Shown here piece by piece: positions 12,515-26,500 of a stretch of 64,000 nucleotides of DNA (within the stretch, counting starts at the first letter, position 1; each line of letters opens with the position of its first letter). A program made the translations under genes and the position numbers. Origin of the DNA: Puffinus mauretanicus (taxonomy: Eukaryota; Chordata; Aves; Procellariiformes; Procellariidae); contig JAJKFH010000385.1 in the NCBI GenBank assembly GCA_023333565.1, positions 1,922,001 through 1,986,000 of the forward strand, read 5' to 3'. The notes beneath the pieces are model-generated. The model saw only the letters and a list, made by a program, of their open reading frames with translations. It did not search any database and had not been told where the DNA came from.

Positions 12515-15500
12515 CTGGTATGGGGGGGGAAAATATTGGTAGGGAAAATGGTTCTTCAGAAAAGCAACTCCAGATCTGTTCTGGCAAATCTCATGATATT
12601 AAGCAAACATATGTGAACTTTTCACTGACTTACTAAATCTTTCCTCAAGCTATCAATCTAAACTTAGGATGTGAATTATAACTGCTTAGTCAAGAAATTT
12701 AGGCTTTATATCGCTGTCTGAAGTTAATGCTTTCTTGTTTTTTCCCTAAAAGAAAACAAGGTTTTTCAGTTTCACATTTCCCCTATTTAGTTCTTTAGTT
12801 TCTCTAAAAGCTACTGTATAATCAACTTGGAAACAAAATTAGCCTAAAAGCCCCAGATTGCAACTAATGTTTTCAAAAATTCCTGATTAATTTTTACAGT
12901 TAGCAGGACTATGCCCTGAAGTCACTTAGTTTTGGAAATTCTCCCCCTAAGCTCTAAAACAGCTGCAGAAAAATTCAAGAGGAAGAAAAAAAAAGTAGTT
13001 CTGTGGTCTGGGTGGCTGATAAATATTTAGCATCCAACACTTAGTGATGCAGCTGCAATCGGTGAGTTACGCACCTGAATACATTTTAACATCTGAGTGT
13101 CAGAGTCTCTGTGCCCCAGCTGGCTCCGTGTAACACCAGAGTTCAGAGGAACATCCTGAGGTGTCTCTAAATCTCCTAGCAATTGGCATGGACCTAGCAC
13201 AAAGATACTAATAAAATTCTTCTCCATTCAAGTAACCTACGCAAATGACACAGTATTAAACAAAAAAGAAAAAAAAAGCCTCAGTATTTTGTTAATGCAA
13301 AAGTAAGGTTGAAAGTTTGAAAGAGAAGACAGTTTGAAAGAAGAAATCAGAGTCGCTCCCTTTTAATACAGAATCCCTTTTTTTTTTGTGTTGTTGGGAG
13401 ACTGAGCACCATAGCCTCCTTATTTACTAATTTCATTTTTCTTCATAATTATTTTATTTATTATAGGCTAATAATAGGACTAGTGGTAAGACTTTCAGAA
13501 TAAGAGTTCAAGAATGGAATGGTTATTTTTTCCATGTAAGACTAATAAGTCCCCTCCCTTCACCAACTATTTTGAAATTAAGGGCACAACTGAACTACAA
13601 CAGAAATATTCTGGAAGTGCTTAATCTTTGCCCTTCTGATCAAAAATATGAATTTCATGTAAATCCATATATGAGCCATCTCCTTCTTAAACTGCCAGCA
13701 TGTCCAGAGTTCATGGAATATAACTTCACCTCCTTTGGGAGGCATCAGAAAGATCTGTGCCATAAGAACACAGAGAGAAGTTTCATTTGAAATTACAATG
13801 AAGAGGTTTGACAGGATCCAGCCCCTGTTATTTCACCTGAAAGATTCATTCCCTTGACTTTAACGAGAGCTAACCAGAAGCCTGAACTGACTGGATCTGA
13901 CCACCAGGCAGCAGACCATCAAACCAGGCAGAGGCGGCTCAACCACAGCTGTATGTCAGTGGCAGATATAACGAACTGCTCGTTTAGATGTTGGTGCACC
14001 ATTGCCAGCACCTCTGAGATGAGTAAGAACTAAGAAAGTCAAAATTAGCTGAAGTCAGGGATGAGGCCAAAAGAAAGAGTATGTGCCACAGGGGACAAGG
14101 GATTGACTCCAGAACTCTTGCAAAGACTTTGTTCTTTTTCGTATTTTGCTTCACAAGCATCTGCATGGAAGGCAACATTTTGTCCCACATGAACCACATC
14201 TAATACATCTAAGACAGAGCTCCAAGTGACCATCTTTAAATGTGTCTCAGTCACCAGGCTTTCTTCCTCCTAGAAAAAAAAGCAAACCCAAAGCTCGTGT
14301 CTTTTCGTACCATCTGCTGCATGGTTACCCGGAATTGGTTACCCAGGCTCTGCGGGCACCAAGTAAAAAATCCTTAGGATTGTGTTAATTGTTTTTTTAT
14401 GAGTCTATAATTAGTTGACCAGCTCATTGAAGTCGCAGATAAAGAGGTCCTTGAAAAAGTGATGCTAATCGTTAGATTTTTACAGAGACACAAAAGAAAT
14501 CTGGAAAAATATCAAGTGGAAAAACACTCAGCTTGACATTTCACACCCTTCTGCGTGTGCCCAGAATAGCACCGCAAAGGATTTGGAGTTGTGAACAAAC
14601 AGACACGACAAACTGACAGTTTAACAAACCCAGAAACAGCAATACATAGACTTACATCGCTAACTGAAGTAAATCACTGTAACTCCACGGCTGTCAACAA
14701 AGCTGTACCAATTCACACCAGCCCAAAACCTGGCCTTTCGTTAGCCAGAATCGGAAACTGCCTCTCTCTTCCGTTTCTTCTTGTTTCAAAAAAACATGAG
14801 GCCATTCATGTCAAAACATATTATTTGCTAAAACTGGTGTTATCCTGCACTAAGAGAATGTATTTAGCCAAACACTGAAATTCAAACCCTTTTCAAAAGA
14901 AAATTTTAACCTTGTTTTATCTAAATAACCGCACCAGAGGATAAATTTGAATTAACCACTGATGAGTTAAAATGAAAGTGATTCAAAGAATGCAGTCTCA
15001 AAATTATCTGAATGATTTCCTGAAATTAAAACCATAAATCTGCACTTCTTTCACTGTGAAATCTGGTTGAAAAATCTCAGTTGAAGTCAACATCATGAGA
15101 TGACTTACAGCTCCTAAACCCGACTGCACCAGAAACAAAACAATCCTCTGTGCCTGACCAAAACCTACTGAGAATTGCAAACATTATAAAAATAGGATGC
15201 CTGCACAACTTGATTCTTTTTTTTGTTAAAGCTATGAAAGGTCTGTGCTGGATTTGTTTAAGATTTGCAGGGAGGGTTTTGTTGAACAGCAAACATGTTT
15301 ATCTCATTCGATCTATTTGGTCAGTCCTGTAGAGTAAGAAAAGTGATACCATCTTTGGACCTAATAAACTATTCAACAATTTTCAGACAAAGCTGTAGGA
15401 GAACCAGTAGGTTTCATCTCTAGCTATAAACTTGAAACTCAAAACATGTTCACAGAAAGGATTACCAAAGTTTGCAATGATGGGCAGGGAATCTGAGCCG

Positions 15501-18263
15501 ATTTATGATTTTCAGTGCAAATGAAGGGAGAATACAATCAGAGACTGATTTTAAATCTTCTAATGGCACAAAGCACGGCCACCGAAGACGTCCACAGTAG
15601 GTGAAGGAGGTAACGCCACAAGAAAGGAGAATCCAGGGTGCAAGAAGCTTTATGGTCACACAGAAGGAAGAGAGGGAAAGGGAGCTCCTCACCATGGGGA
15701 CCTAATGTTGCCGCGTCCCAGAACAGAGCACAGGGCATTTATCCAAAACAGCTGTCTGAATGCAGGGAACCTGCCTAAAGCGTCCATTCCTCTGCCCATG
15801 CAACAACCTGCTGATCCTCCTAAAGCATTTTACTGATTTTACCCATTGAGCAAAGAGCCCATTCACCCAATCTGAGGGTACCAAGGGACTGATGTTGGAT
15901 AACACGTCTGCAATTTTTGGCAAGCACAAACTACGCTGGCTTCTGAATATAATGGTAGTCCAGCCCTAATGCAGTGGGTGGAGAAGAGCAGGAAATAGTA
16001 TTATAATGTCTATCTCAAACTAGCAAAGCCTAGTGAAGATCAGCACCATCTACAAAATTAGACACAGATTTTTAAAATATGTTGGATTCAGATAGATTTC
16101 CTTTGGCGTAGTTGCATTTCTCTTGAAATTAGGCCTACAGGCATTTTGATAAACAAGTTGAATATACTGGTAAGTCACTTCACATCTATACATGAATACT
16201 TTTCTCCAGTTGTTGCCATTTAATAACTATTTTAATTGCACTGAATTAATATTTTCTTTCTCAACATTATAAGCAAACTGATATAACAGATGTATTACAC
16301 ATACACACATTTCATTGCAGAACTCTTTCTGTAGTAGTCTTACTTTCAGTATTAGATTTTGAGTTTAGAATGCATCCAATGAAACTGTGAAGGTGTTGCT
16401 AATAACATGGTGCATGGACGAGGGACCTAATGAAACCCGAGTGCTCTGCACACTGGATTTGCTACAATAAACAAAGTGAAGCCCAGATAGCCCAGGTATG
16501 CATTCTTATCTCCCATGAATATGTAATATTTCCAATGATCCATGGAGAATTTTGAGTAGCTTTGACTGTCACAGATTGTTTTTGAAATGCCATGTATTTT
16601 TAATCTATACTATATTTAGCACTCGGGGCTGGTTTTAAAAGTTTCTGAACCCTTTAGGTATGCTGCGTAGGAGCAACCACCTCATGAGGATGCAGTTATA
16701 TTTAGATATAGGTGCTGCTTTTGGCATTAACTCCTTTTCCAAGATGGGAACAATCTATACTGTTATGAACATTTTTCTGCTAGTATAGTGTTGGACAAAC
16801 TGGACACTAGACATTGGTTTGGAGATAGTTCTTCACGCAGAGAAATGGGGATGGAAGCAGACACTGGCAGAACAGATTCTTCCCACCATGGCTCCTTTCA
16901 TGCAGAGGACTGTTATCAGCCTCACCAACAAAAAATGATTTTGCTCACAGAAGAATAGAAATAGAAATACAGAAAACAAATAGAAAAAATGGTTTGCTAC
17001 GTAGACATGCCGATCGGCTTTTCATAGTATGAGCCAGGCTTGCAGAGTCTAAAGGAGCAAATGCTGTGCTTAGTAAGGCACAGGGGATTTTGGAGATGAG
17101 TGACTCAATTCATCTGTCCCAGTGCACCCAATGAAGGATTTTTTCCAGTGGTGTAGTTTCTTGTGTGTTATACATCTTTTTTTTCACTTGAAATAGTCAC
17201 TGTCACTGAGTCTCAGGGAATTTTATATGATGGGTGCAACAAAAGGAGTGGCATTTACAATTATTGGTTTATATTTCAGTTTAATTGCTCTTTTACCAAA
17301 TTGACCTTCAGAGCCTTCTAACCTTGAAAACAATATTTATCATCAGCTTTTAAACTTGGGATTGTCCTGAGTGCTTTTTTCTAAGAGGGAAACAAAATTA
17401 CTCCAGCCAGAAGACACAGCACCTCTCCCGGCTGCTGCATGCTTCTGCTCTCCAAGCAGGAGAGTGGGTGGGATTCAGTCTGGAGCAATACTTCAAGCTT
17501 TTTGGTAAATAACATATCACAACTTTTGCATTAGTTTGTAGCATACGCCAACATGCATTTTATTCACTCTGCTTGAAAGTACCGCGTGACAATCTCTACA
17601 TCCTGAATCAAAATGTCATTAATTATAGATTGGGAAGTATGGTTAAGCTGCCTAGTTATTTGACGGAAGTAATCCAGTGGGATATTCAGTATCTCAGCAT
17701 AATCATCTGTTTCAAATCTTACTTAGATGTTCTTGGCTGGGATTTTTTTGAAACTACATTTAATATAACCTTTCTGATGTAGAAGCTTTGCAGGCTGGAA
17801 CACTGAAGATTAATTTCACCTATTATTTAAAATCATACCTCCTGGTGAAGATATGGAGTCTCAACACATATGTAGCCACTTGTTCAGTACATGTTGATGT
17901 ACTAAAGGTTTAGGTCTTGTGACTACAATTTTACACGACAAATCATCCATTAGTAATTATTTTTACAGAATAGAGTTCAAGGGCTTAAATTTACATTGGG
18001 TTCTCATATAGGATGTATTTACAACCCAGAACATATACGAAAATGCAATTTCCTTTTAAACAAAATGCTACAAGTGAACATGGTAGAAAAGCAGAAGGGA
18101 AATGGGAGAGAGAGAGAAGGGTTGCCAAATACAGTCACAGGATTACCTGGATCCATTCCTGCATGATTTGAAAGACTCTGACTATTCAAAAATACATTAA
18201 CAAGTATTATTTGCCTCCTGTGGTACTATTAGCAACACATTATGGATACTGAATGCAACATAC
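12515..18263 (-). other. DEPTOR: DEPTOR intron 3
   Basis: A 5.7-kb intron between exons 3 and 4, AT-rich, with short A or T runs. The open frames in it are short and lack domain signatures. I recognised no transposon, RNA gene or additional exon. Confidence 0.85.
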
Positions 18264-18387
18264 TTTTCGTACAGTCTTTGTCCTCTCATGAAGACCTTCA
18301 CCTCATTGTCCAGTGGAAACGTCCCATCGTCTTTTCTGAAGCGGTAGAACAGTTTGACATCCTTGAACTCCTTATGCTCATCACAGA
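18264..18387 (-). CDS. DEPTOR: DEPTOR coding exon 3 (end of first DEP domain and linker)
   Basis: A 124-bp minus-strand exon. After completing a split valine codon it reads CDEHKEFKDVKLFYRFRKDD and then GTFPLDNEVKVFMRGQRLYE, ending two bases into a lysine codon. The FYRFR segment is the last strand of the first DEP fold; the remainder is the conserved linker between DEP1 and DEP2. The acceptor TTTCAG lies directly above 18387 and the donor GTATGT directly below 18264, both standard. It was too short for a simple open-frame scan and was found by following the splice phases from exons 2 and 4. No stop or indel is seen. Confidence 0.93.
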
Positions 18388-20404
18388 CTGAAAGGTAAAA
18401 TAAAAAAAGTTTTCATAGGGATGTTGAAGGAGTTGAGGATCCATTTAGCAGGTATCACTGCTGAACTTCAAAGCAAGCACATATAGAGCCTAACCCCCTG
18501 TATTTCTGAGCATACAACTTTATTCAGTTCTAATAACTGATGAAAGGCTGGAGATAACTTTCAGATAGGTAACCAAATCTCGAGGTGAAGGGGATAGGCG
18601 TTCATCACTCCTGTGAGTACCACTGCGAACACAAAGAACAAAAAAGCATCCATCTGCTATATACCCGGAAAACCTTTTGATGAAAACAGTCTGTTAGCTT
18701 GTTTGTTTAAAAGGCCACCAGTGTAGAACATCCAATAATTTAAGGATTGGCAGACTTCTTAAAGTTACTTGTATCAGTTGAGTGATGCTGAGGGAAACTT
18801 GATACTCGCTGCAGAAACAGTCAAAATCAAAGCCTTCTGCCCTCTTAAAATTGTCTCAATTGCTCTGCCATGCCAGCTAGCAAATGGTAGCTACAATAGG
18901 AGCACATGCAAAATGCTAAATAAGGTTTATAAGAGAGCAGCTGAGGATGGGCTCCTGTAAACACAGAACAGAGTTCCAGCAAGGGCATAAATTAATGGGA
19001 AAGATATCCCAACCAAGCTGCTCCTAGCAGAGTTGCCAGCCCACATATGCGGGCTCACCTTCTGCACCAGAGGAGCAGGCACTGGTACCCCTTTCACTTG
19101 ACACGGGAGTTGAAAGGATGCTCTGAGCATCCCACAGAACCTGATTGAACCTCTCTGACTTTGCCCCAGCTCACTTTGCAATCAGATTTATTAAATTTGA
19201 GTGCAATACATGATTTTTTTTACGAAACACCTGCTCTATGTGTAATATATACAAACATATATATAAAATTTTTATGGAAGTTACAGTGTGCAATTGGATC
19301 CTGAGGTAGAAAACATTTGAAAGTTGTTAAAGCTTTAAACAAGCATTCAGCAATAGAACATCTATTGCTCAATTAAATTAAGTCACTCAGGCATCCACGC
19401 AACTCTTCACTGACATTTTCTCAATAGAGGATTAAGTATTCACATTTGAATACCCTATAATTACTTTATTCTTTAACTATCTACCGTGAGTCCCAGTTTC
19501 CATAACAACACAGAATTTTAATTTAATAGCCGAGCAGAAGCTGTAGAAGTGGCACTCATTCAATATGTGCATTTCTTCCTTTAATTAAGGTGTTGTTAAT
19601 GTATTGCAGATAGCAGCAGTATTGCTGCACATACAGTGACCCCTGCATAAAGTCAATATTCATCTGTTCGCAGTTGCTCTGTTTTCTCTTTAAAAAGAAA
19701 CAAATGGTACATTTTGCCTTTTTGAAATGGGTAATACTATACGCTTGAAATCAAGGCCTTGGATCTTCTTTGTTTGGGTGCCTCCTAGCCTTTTTGTGCA
19801 CCAAAAGGCAACTAAATGCTACTGCTGAATTGGAAGTCTCCTTTTCATCAGCGTAAATTGTTATTCAAGAAGCTGAAAGGAACAGATCTCAAATAGACAA
19901 CAAGTTTAGGAGAAAATTAATCAGGGCACAGTCGGACCACTAACTTTCTTGCAGCTGTACCAGCACTAATGTTTGTGCAGCTGGTGTGAGGGACAGGGCC
20001 AGAGAACTAATCCACGTGAGAAAAATGATCTTCTTTTGCTGGCTGATTTTTCAGATGTGTTTTTCAGCTGGAAAACTGTGCTCTGGGGAGCAGGGAGGTG
20101 AAGGCAGCGGGGAGAGAGGGGACAGGATCCAGCTGGGGCTGCTCTGGAGGCAGGGAAGCAGCAGCATTCCCCCCCGTGCTGGCATGGGGAAGGTCACTCC
20201 ACACCTCTTCAGCCTCTCCGTGTCCCTCGGGACACAGGGGACCTTGCGGAGCAGCACGGTTCAAGGGAGATGCTCCCTTTCTGGCAGCGAAAGGATCCTA
20301 CCTGTCCTATACTTGGTTGAAGAGCAGGAGTGGGATTTCCCTTTGTTTCACAGCAGTCAATAAAATTCAGCTTAGAACTTTTTAGCATCTGGTACCGCAC
20401 TTAC
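18388..20404 (-). other. DEPTOR: DEPTOR intron 2
   Basis: A 2.0-kb intron bounded by the GTAAGT donor after exon 2 and the TTTCAG acceptor before exon 3. It contains no recognisable repeat or coding segment. The stretch around 19560-19720 has homeodomain-like TTAATTAA and looks unusually non-repetitive, but conservation cannot be judged from one sequence. Confidence 0.85.
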
Positions 20405-20583
20405 CATGGTGGATAATGCTGTGATCCAATAATTTCTGCACCAGTTTAATCGCCGTCTCTCGGTCAGAGGCCTCTTTATGGTCAATCAGCCAGTCGATCA
20501 GCTCTTTGGCAACGAAGCAGTTCGGGTATGTCTTGAGGTGGTGCCGCCGATCTTTAATGACCTTTTCTTCATGCAGTCGGAGC
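20405..20583 (-). CDS. DEPTOR: DEPTOR coding exon 2 (first DEP domain)
   Basis: A 179-bp minus-strand exon encoding most of the first DEP domain. It reads LRLHEEKVIKDRRHHLKTYP, then NCFVAKELIDWLIDHKEASD, and closes with SIIHH. The pattern FVAKELIDWL is the signature helix of the DEP fold and recurs in exon 4 as FVASEFIDWL, showing that DEPTOR carries a tandem pair. The acceptor is a run of C ending CAG above 20583; the donor is GTAAGT below 20405. The exon starts by completing an arginine codon begun in exon 1 and ends one base into the next valine. The reading frame is uninterrupted. Confidence 0.95.
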
Positions 20584-23500
20584 CTGGGGGGGTCAAATCA
20601 CCTTGTGAATATTATTTGCAAAGAGCCTCTGTAACTTAGCAAGATTGGGACAAGCGTGGAGCAGAGGCACCCAAGCCCTGCTCGCAGAAGTGGCTTTGCA
20701 GGTGTTGGGTGGAAGAGGAAGAGACTCGGTCACACGTCCAGCGCTGGCGCCTGACCACCAATCCGCAGCAACCATTTGTTACAACTTTAAACCTCGTACT
20801 TGGAAAAACTGGTTTTCTGCCCACCGGAAAAGATTAAAAAATGAAGAACAGCACAGCATACTAAGCCCATTAAAATACTTCCTGTAGGTCAATTAAACTG
20901 TCAATAATTTGGAATTAATTTTCCCACATTACCACTAATACGTTCCATGTTACTCTTTATTTTGTGGTATCACTGCCGTAGATTTCTTTTTTTTTAATCA
21001 TCTCATTCATTCCTTTAGCTGTAGTTTCTTCCTTAGTTGGGTAACTGCATTTTGCCTCCAGCTGCACAACAAGCATTATGATTTAAAATTCAGGCACAAA
21101 GCTGTTCCAACACAATGTTATCTAGCATAAAAAAGTTGCCTCCTCCTCCAGACAAAGGAGAACTGATTTTTCACTTGGGGAACTGTTGGTAAATGCCGTC
21201 TATCTGCAAAATCTCCCTTATCATCTTGAAAGCATGTTGGTTGGCTGGTTTTGAGATGCTTGGGTCAGAATGCAAGACCCTGATTAGAGTATTACCTTGT
21301 TAGTAAAGGTTCTGGGATTCTGCATCTTTATTTTTAGTCATTTTTTTCCAAATAAACAAAATGAGTAATATTATCAAGAAATTAATGGATAGAGGTTTTT
21401 AAAAGTTTTTTAAAGTTTTCTGCTTTCTTGTTTCCATTTTAATTAATAATTTTAATAATTCTGGTTTTGTAGCGCCATGTCTGTACAACAGTTCTGAAGA
21501 AAGCATAGAAACCACAACGCTTGGGCTCCTATCACAAACAGAAATATTGCCGTTCATTTCCAAGAGGCCAGGATCCTACCTTGTAAACACTCTCACTGAC
21601 TTCAAAGAAGTTCTGAGTAATGCTATAATAATTGTAGAGGGTACAACTATCTCTCTTTTCTAGAGAGGATGATAGCGGGGAAGGGTGTTAACATGAGCCT
21701 CAAGTAGCACAGAGCAGGAGTCCAACCAATTTTCCTTTCAATGTGATTCCAGTATGAAACAATCGTTTCTCTTTAGAATCAAAGAAAGGGAAAATATTTG
21801 GCTGAAATCAGCGAAGAAAATATTATTGGGGCATTAGACAAGGCTTATGTAGGCTTCTACCTAAAAATAGTAGCAAAGCAATGTTTTTGTTTTGCAGCAT
21901 TTAGCCTTGAACTACACTGGAATGGCCAATCTGTGATATGAATTCAAAACCAGCTTTGCAAACATCATAAAAAAATGAAGACTTTTATACTAAAAATACT
22001 GATAAATCAGATTAGTATTCTGGAAAGAAGTGCTAGTAAATACCCCATGCGTTGTGAAATTCTCTGGGCTAAAATACCTTTGCTTAAAGCATATTTTCCA
22101 GATGTGCTCTAACAGCTGTTGCCGTACTTAGAAAGAAAAGCCTACACAGTTTTAATTATAGAACATGCAGTTATCAGTATGTCTGACTGAGCTGTACATT
22201 TAAAATATATTCCAGGTTCTGTTAATGTTTAACCAGTTTTCTGACGCACAATAATCTGCAAGAACAAAAATATGGAAAGAGCGTATAATACCTATGCAGA
22301 TGGCTCGACCCAGCTTTCCGTCATCAGTCTAAATGGATGGAGTTCATCTGATACAAGTGGGAAACCCACTTCTATGAAATTCTTTGTCCAAACATCACGT
22401 AGGAGTGTGCCAGGACTGGTCTGGCATTCCACAAACAAGCCAGTAGCCAAGAGCCCCAGAAATGAGTATTTATGTCTTAAATTCTGACTGAAGGCTTTCC
22501 TGCAGTTGGTAGGCTTATAAATATTTCAAGTTCTCTGTCATGTCAAAAAACGCAGGTTCCCACTACAACCTTTTTCCTCACTCAGAGCATTTATAGGGTC
22601 TCTCTATATACCTTTTCGCCTATATTTGTAAAACTCATAGAAATTTCATTATCTTAATTATCTCCACCCTCTTGCCAAAGAGGATCCAAATTTGCTAAGA
22701 AGTTACGAAATCATTAAGTCAAACAGAGCATGACCACATAAGCCTCAAGAAACCTGAAAAACCAAATTTATCCACAATTTCCAAATGGAAGTGGGAACTT
22801 TTTTCTGCAGTCTATAGCAATTTTATCCATACTGAATTATGTCCAGGCTAATTTATGGAATAAAGAACAGAAAGGGAATTCAGATTGTCTCCCTGGTGGT
22901 GTATGCTGTTCTCTCTGTCAGGGCTCCCTCACCTCTACAAACCTGCTAAAAATCAAACTGTATGCAGGAGAAGTAGCTCAATAAATTGAAATTGTACCTA
23001 GCGTAAACTACAAATACAAAAGCCTCAGGTGAAGTTATTGAGCATATATTGCAGTATGCAAATCAGAAGTTTCAGCAGGAATTCTAAAAATGTGTCCATG
23101 TTCAGAAATATTTATCAGGAGTCAAATCAAATGGGATAAAAAGGAAAAAAATATAGCGGAGAATGCAATTATACACTGGAACCAACGCTCAAGTGAAGTG
23201 GTAAATTCTTTATCCCTTGGCATTGGGAAACAGGTTTCTCACCAAAAGACCTTCATGTTTTCCCTTTAAGTAATGTTAAGCACTTTTCGACAGCAAGTCT
23301 GCATGATGACTGCAAAAGACCTAACTTGACACCAGCCTCTCTCGCTAGAAGAAGTTTTTCTCAAGAGCTGCTTAGCTCTCTGACAAACCCTGCCTGGTTT
23401 GAAGGGAGAAGGGGGAGAAGAGAGAGGACAAACAACAAGGGGTGATGGGGGGACACCCTGATTCAACAAGCCTTTGAAAAGTTGTCCCTCTTTCTACAAC

Positions 23501-26500
23501 TTAATAGCTTAACACCAGAAAACAATGTTGTGTGCACCAATACATCATCCATATGTAATTCCATATATTATTCAAGATTACCTGCCGGATTTGGCACTTG
23601 AGGCCACAGTGTCCCCTACCTGCAGAAAACAACGTGAGAACTAAAGTGTTTGAGCAATTGTCTGTGAACTGTAACAGGCATATGCAACCCTTTAATATTT
23701 ACAAATTTATATCTATGGCTCTTATTCATGCTTACAACAAATAAAGACAGTCTGTATTTGCATGTGTGCCTGCCAGAACAGTTTTCCTGGGGACTTGTCT
23801 AAACAGGAGTTGCTCCTAATTAACAACATGTAGGGACTCTTGCTCCAAAGAGAACTGCCTTCCCCCTGCGTAGCATGGACCGGGCTAACCCAGAACACTC
23901 TGCTCCTGTTTTGCAGTAAACGTGTTCAGAGTTAATCAGGAACAATGTTATTTGTTGAGATGCCGTTAGGCATTTTCTTTGCCAACTGTCAGAAAAGTCA
24001 TGATAATGGAAAAATCAAAATCTTTGCCTAGAAATGAAGAATCAGGCGCTAGCCTGGGAAGAAATCGCTCTTGCAGCTACATGAAACTTGCATTTTGTTT
24101 TCCACCAGGGAAATTACACGTTTTGAAGTTTCTTGCATCTTTTTCTGAACCAATGGCTAAGGATTTTGCAAAGGCAGTGCCTGCACAAGAGTCTAGCTTT
24201 CCTTTTAAGCCCAGAAAAGGCCACCACGCTGGCTGAAGACAGTAACGATGTCACTAACTGGACCATGGTCCAAATATCTCACCCAGCTATTTCCCTGTAT
24301 TAAGTCTAGTAGTTTGTGCTTGGCTAACATAGATCTTGCAGAACACCATCCAGTCCTGATTTCTATACGTGAAAATACAAAAAGCCTCCTGCTCTTCTTG
24401 GTAATTTTCTGAATAATTCATCTACCATTCCCTAGTACATCCTACATAGTCCCTATGTTTATCCTAGCAAGGCTCAGTAAAAATGTGCAGGGAACCGGTT
24501 GGTTCCCAACACTCGACAGACAACATGGTATGAAGACTTTCATATTGTGCTCCACTTGTTAATCTCTTTTAACTAGTGAGATACCTTCCTGAAGCAATCA
24601 TACAGACACACATATACGCATACATATATATATATTGTATGTTTGTGTGTATATATATGCATACATATTTGTGTATATATGATATATACAAATGATATAT
24701 ATAATGTGTATTATATATGATATATTTGTATATATCTTAGAACATGATGCATATCATATATGTTATATATATGCATATATATCATATATATCACAGAATA
24801 CATCATTATAGAACATCTTTTTTTTTTAAGGGAAGAACAAAACACCAGTGAAGAGACCATTTAAAATGGAGGTTCTCAGCAGAATTTACTAATTACTGAA
24901 CAATATACACTGTTGTTGTAATTAGTCTTGGCACGAAGCATGTCCTGCCCCAGAGTGCTCAACCACCGCTGATGAGTTCCAGCACGCTTGCGGCTTACTG
25001 CTGCGTTACACCTCGCTCTAGCGTATACCCTTGGTTTCAGTGACTATCCCAGCTTGAGCGCTGCCGGTCAGCACGCATTGAGCTACTACAGTTTTATCAC
25101 TTTAAGGTAAACTCTGAACAAAATCATATTAGATCCCTTGAAAATTAACAGCAATATGCAGAAGGGAAAAGCCTTGCACGTGGTTTCTGCCATCTTCAAA
25201 TTCATTCACAACTTTCATATATTTGGAACTTCTGTCTGAGAAGGATTTACTTATTTCCAAGTAAAGCAAGTCATGATGTCCTTTGTGACAAAAATATAGG
25301 GACAGAAAAAAATATCTTGCCGAAGATGAGGACAATTCATGGTGGCTGAAGAGCATGGGTTTTCACACCTCTTCTCAAGGGACATCATAGGTGCTCCATG
25401 GGCAGGTAGAATTGCCCCTTTCTGTTGGAAACAGAACAGTTTTGTATCCTCGCAGAGGTCACAAAGTTTGGTTGTTTTCTGAACGTAAGCGTATGATCTG
25501 TCTACAGCATGGTAGACAGGCACCTTACTAAAAGATGGCATTTTCCAAAGTGTCTCAGTGACTTAGAAGCATAATTCCCACTGAAGGTTAAAACTCACAG
25601 GTCAGCTGCAGACCCAATTCATTATGAAATAAGTGAGCATATGGCGATGTTTGTGTATATATACACACCCAGGAAAATACAGAACTACATGAAATGTCCT
25701 CTACGCTAAACTTTTGCCTTTGCACTGTCAGCAAAAAAAAAAAAATAGGTCAGTGACAATATAAACTTTGTACACAGAAGCGATCGTGAAGGTACTCTGC
25801 AAAGGCGATGTGTATTGCTCGGACAAGCATTTCCAGCCAGGCTTGCCAAGTCTCAGCTGAAGTGTCAGCGGTTTGCTGTTGCCTGTTCCTCTTTCTATTT
25901 ATGCTTCAGCTCTGCAATCACTTAGTTCTGTTACTTGATATTCACGGGAGCTAAAATACTCTTTAAAACATGGGGTCGTACTGGAAATAGGATGAAGATA
26001 TTTCTGTCTTGGTGGCTGTGGCAGAGAAGGAATTCTACCATCTGAAATAGGGTTAGAGAGGGCGTCTTCAAAGCAGCTCCTGATATCAGTTCTCATCACT
26101 ATGTTTATCTCCACTTTTTTGCCCACAGCCATGTAGTCAACGTGAGGAGATGCCAGAATGCAGAGCCAGATAGAGAGATTTCAGATAAACGGTCTCTTGG
26201 TGCGCTGCGGAGGAAAGCCTAAAGCTTCCAAAGAAGTGATGGTTCACCAGTACCCTTGGGGCTTTCAATAAAACACCGGGGCTGCCTCTTTTATGAAGTC
26301 CTTTTTTGTAAATTCAGAAAGTAATAAGGTCACTGAGCCTGCAACTGAGCGTGCACAGGGACATGCCCAATACTCGTAACACCCTACTAACACTGGCAGG
26401 GGTCAAAGCAAGCTCTGGGGAGCAGACACAGGCATGGCTCAGGGCCTAGGATGAAATCAAAATGACACCTCTTGGAGACACTCTTTCAGCCCACAAATTC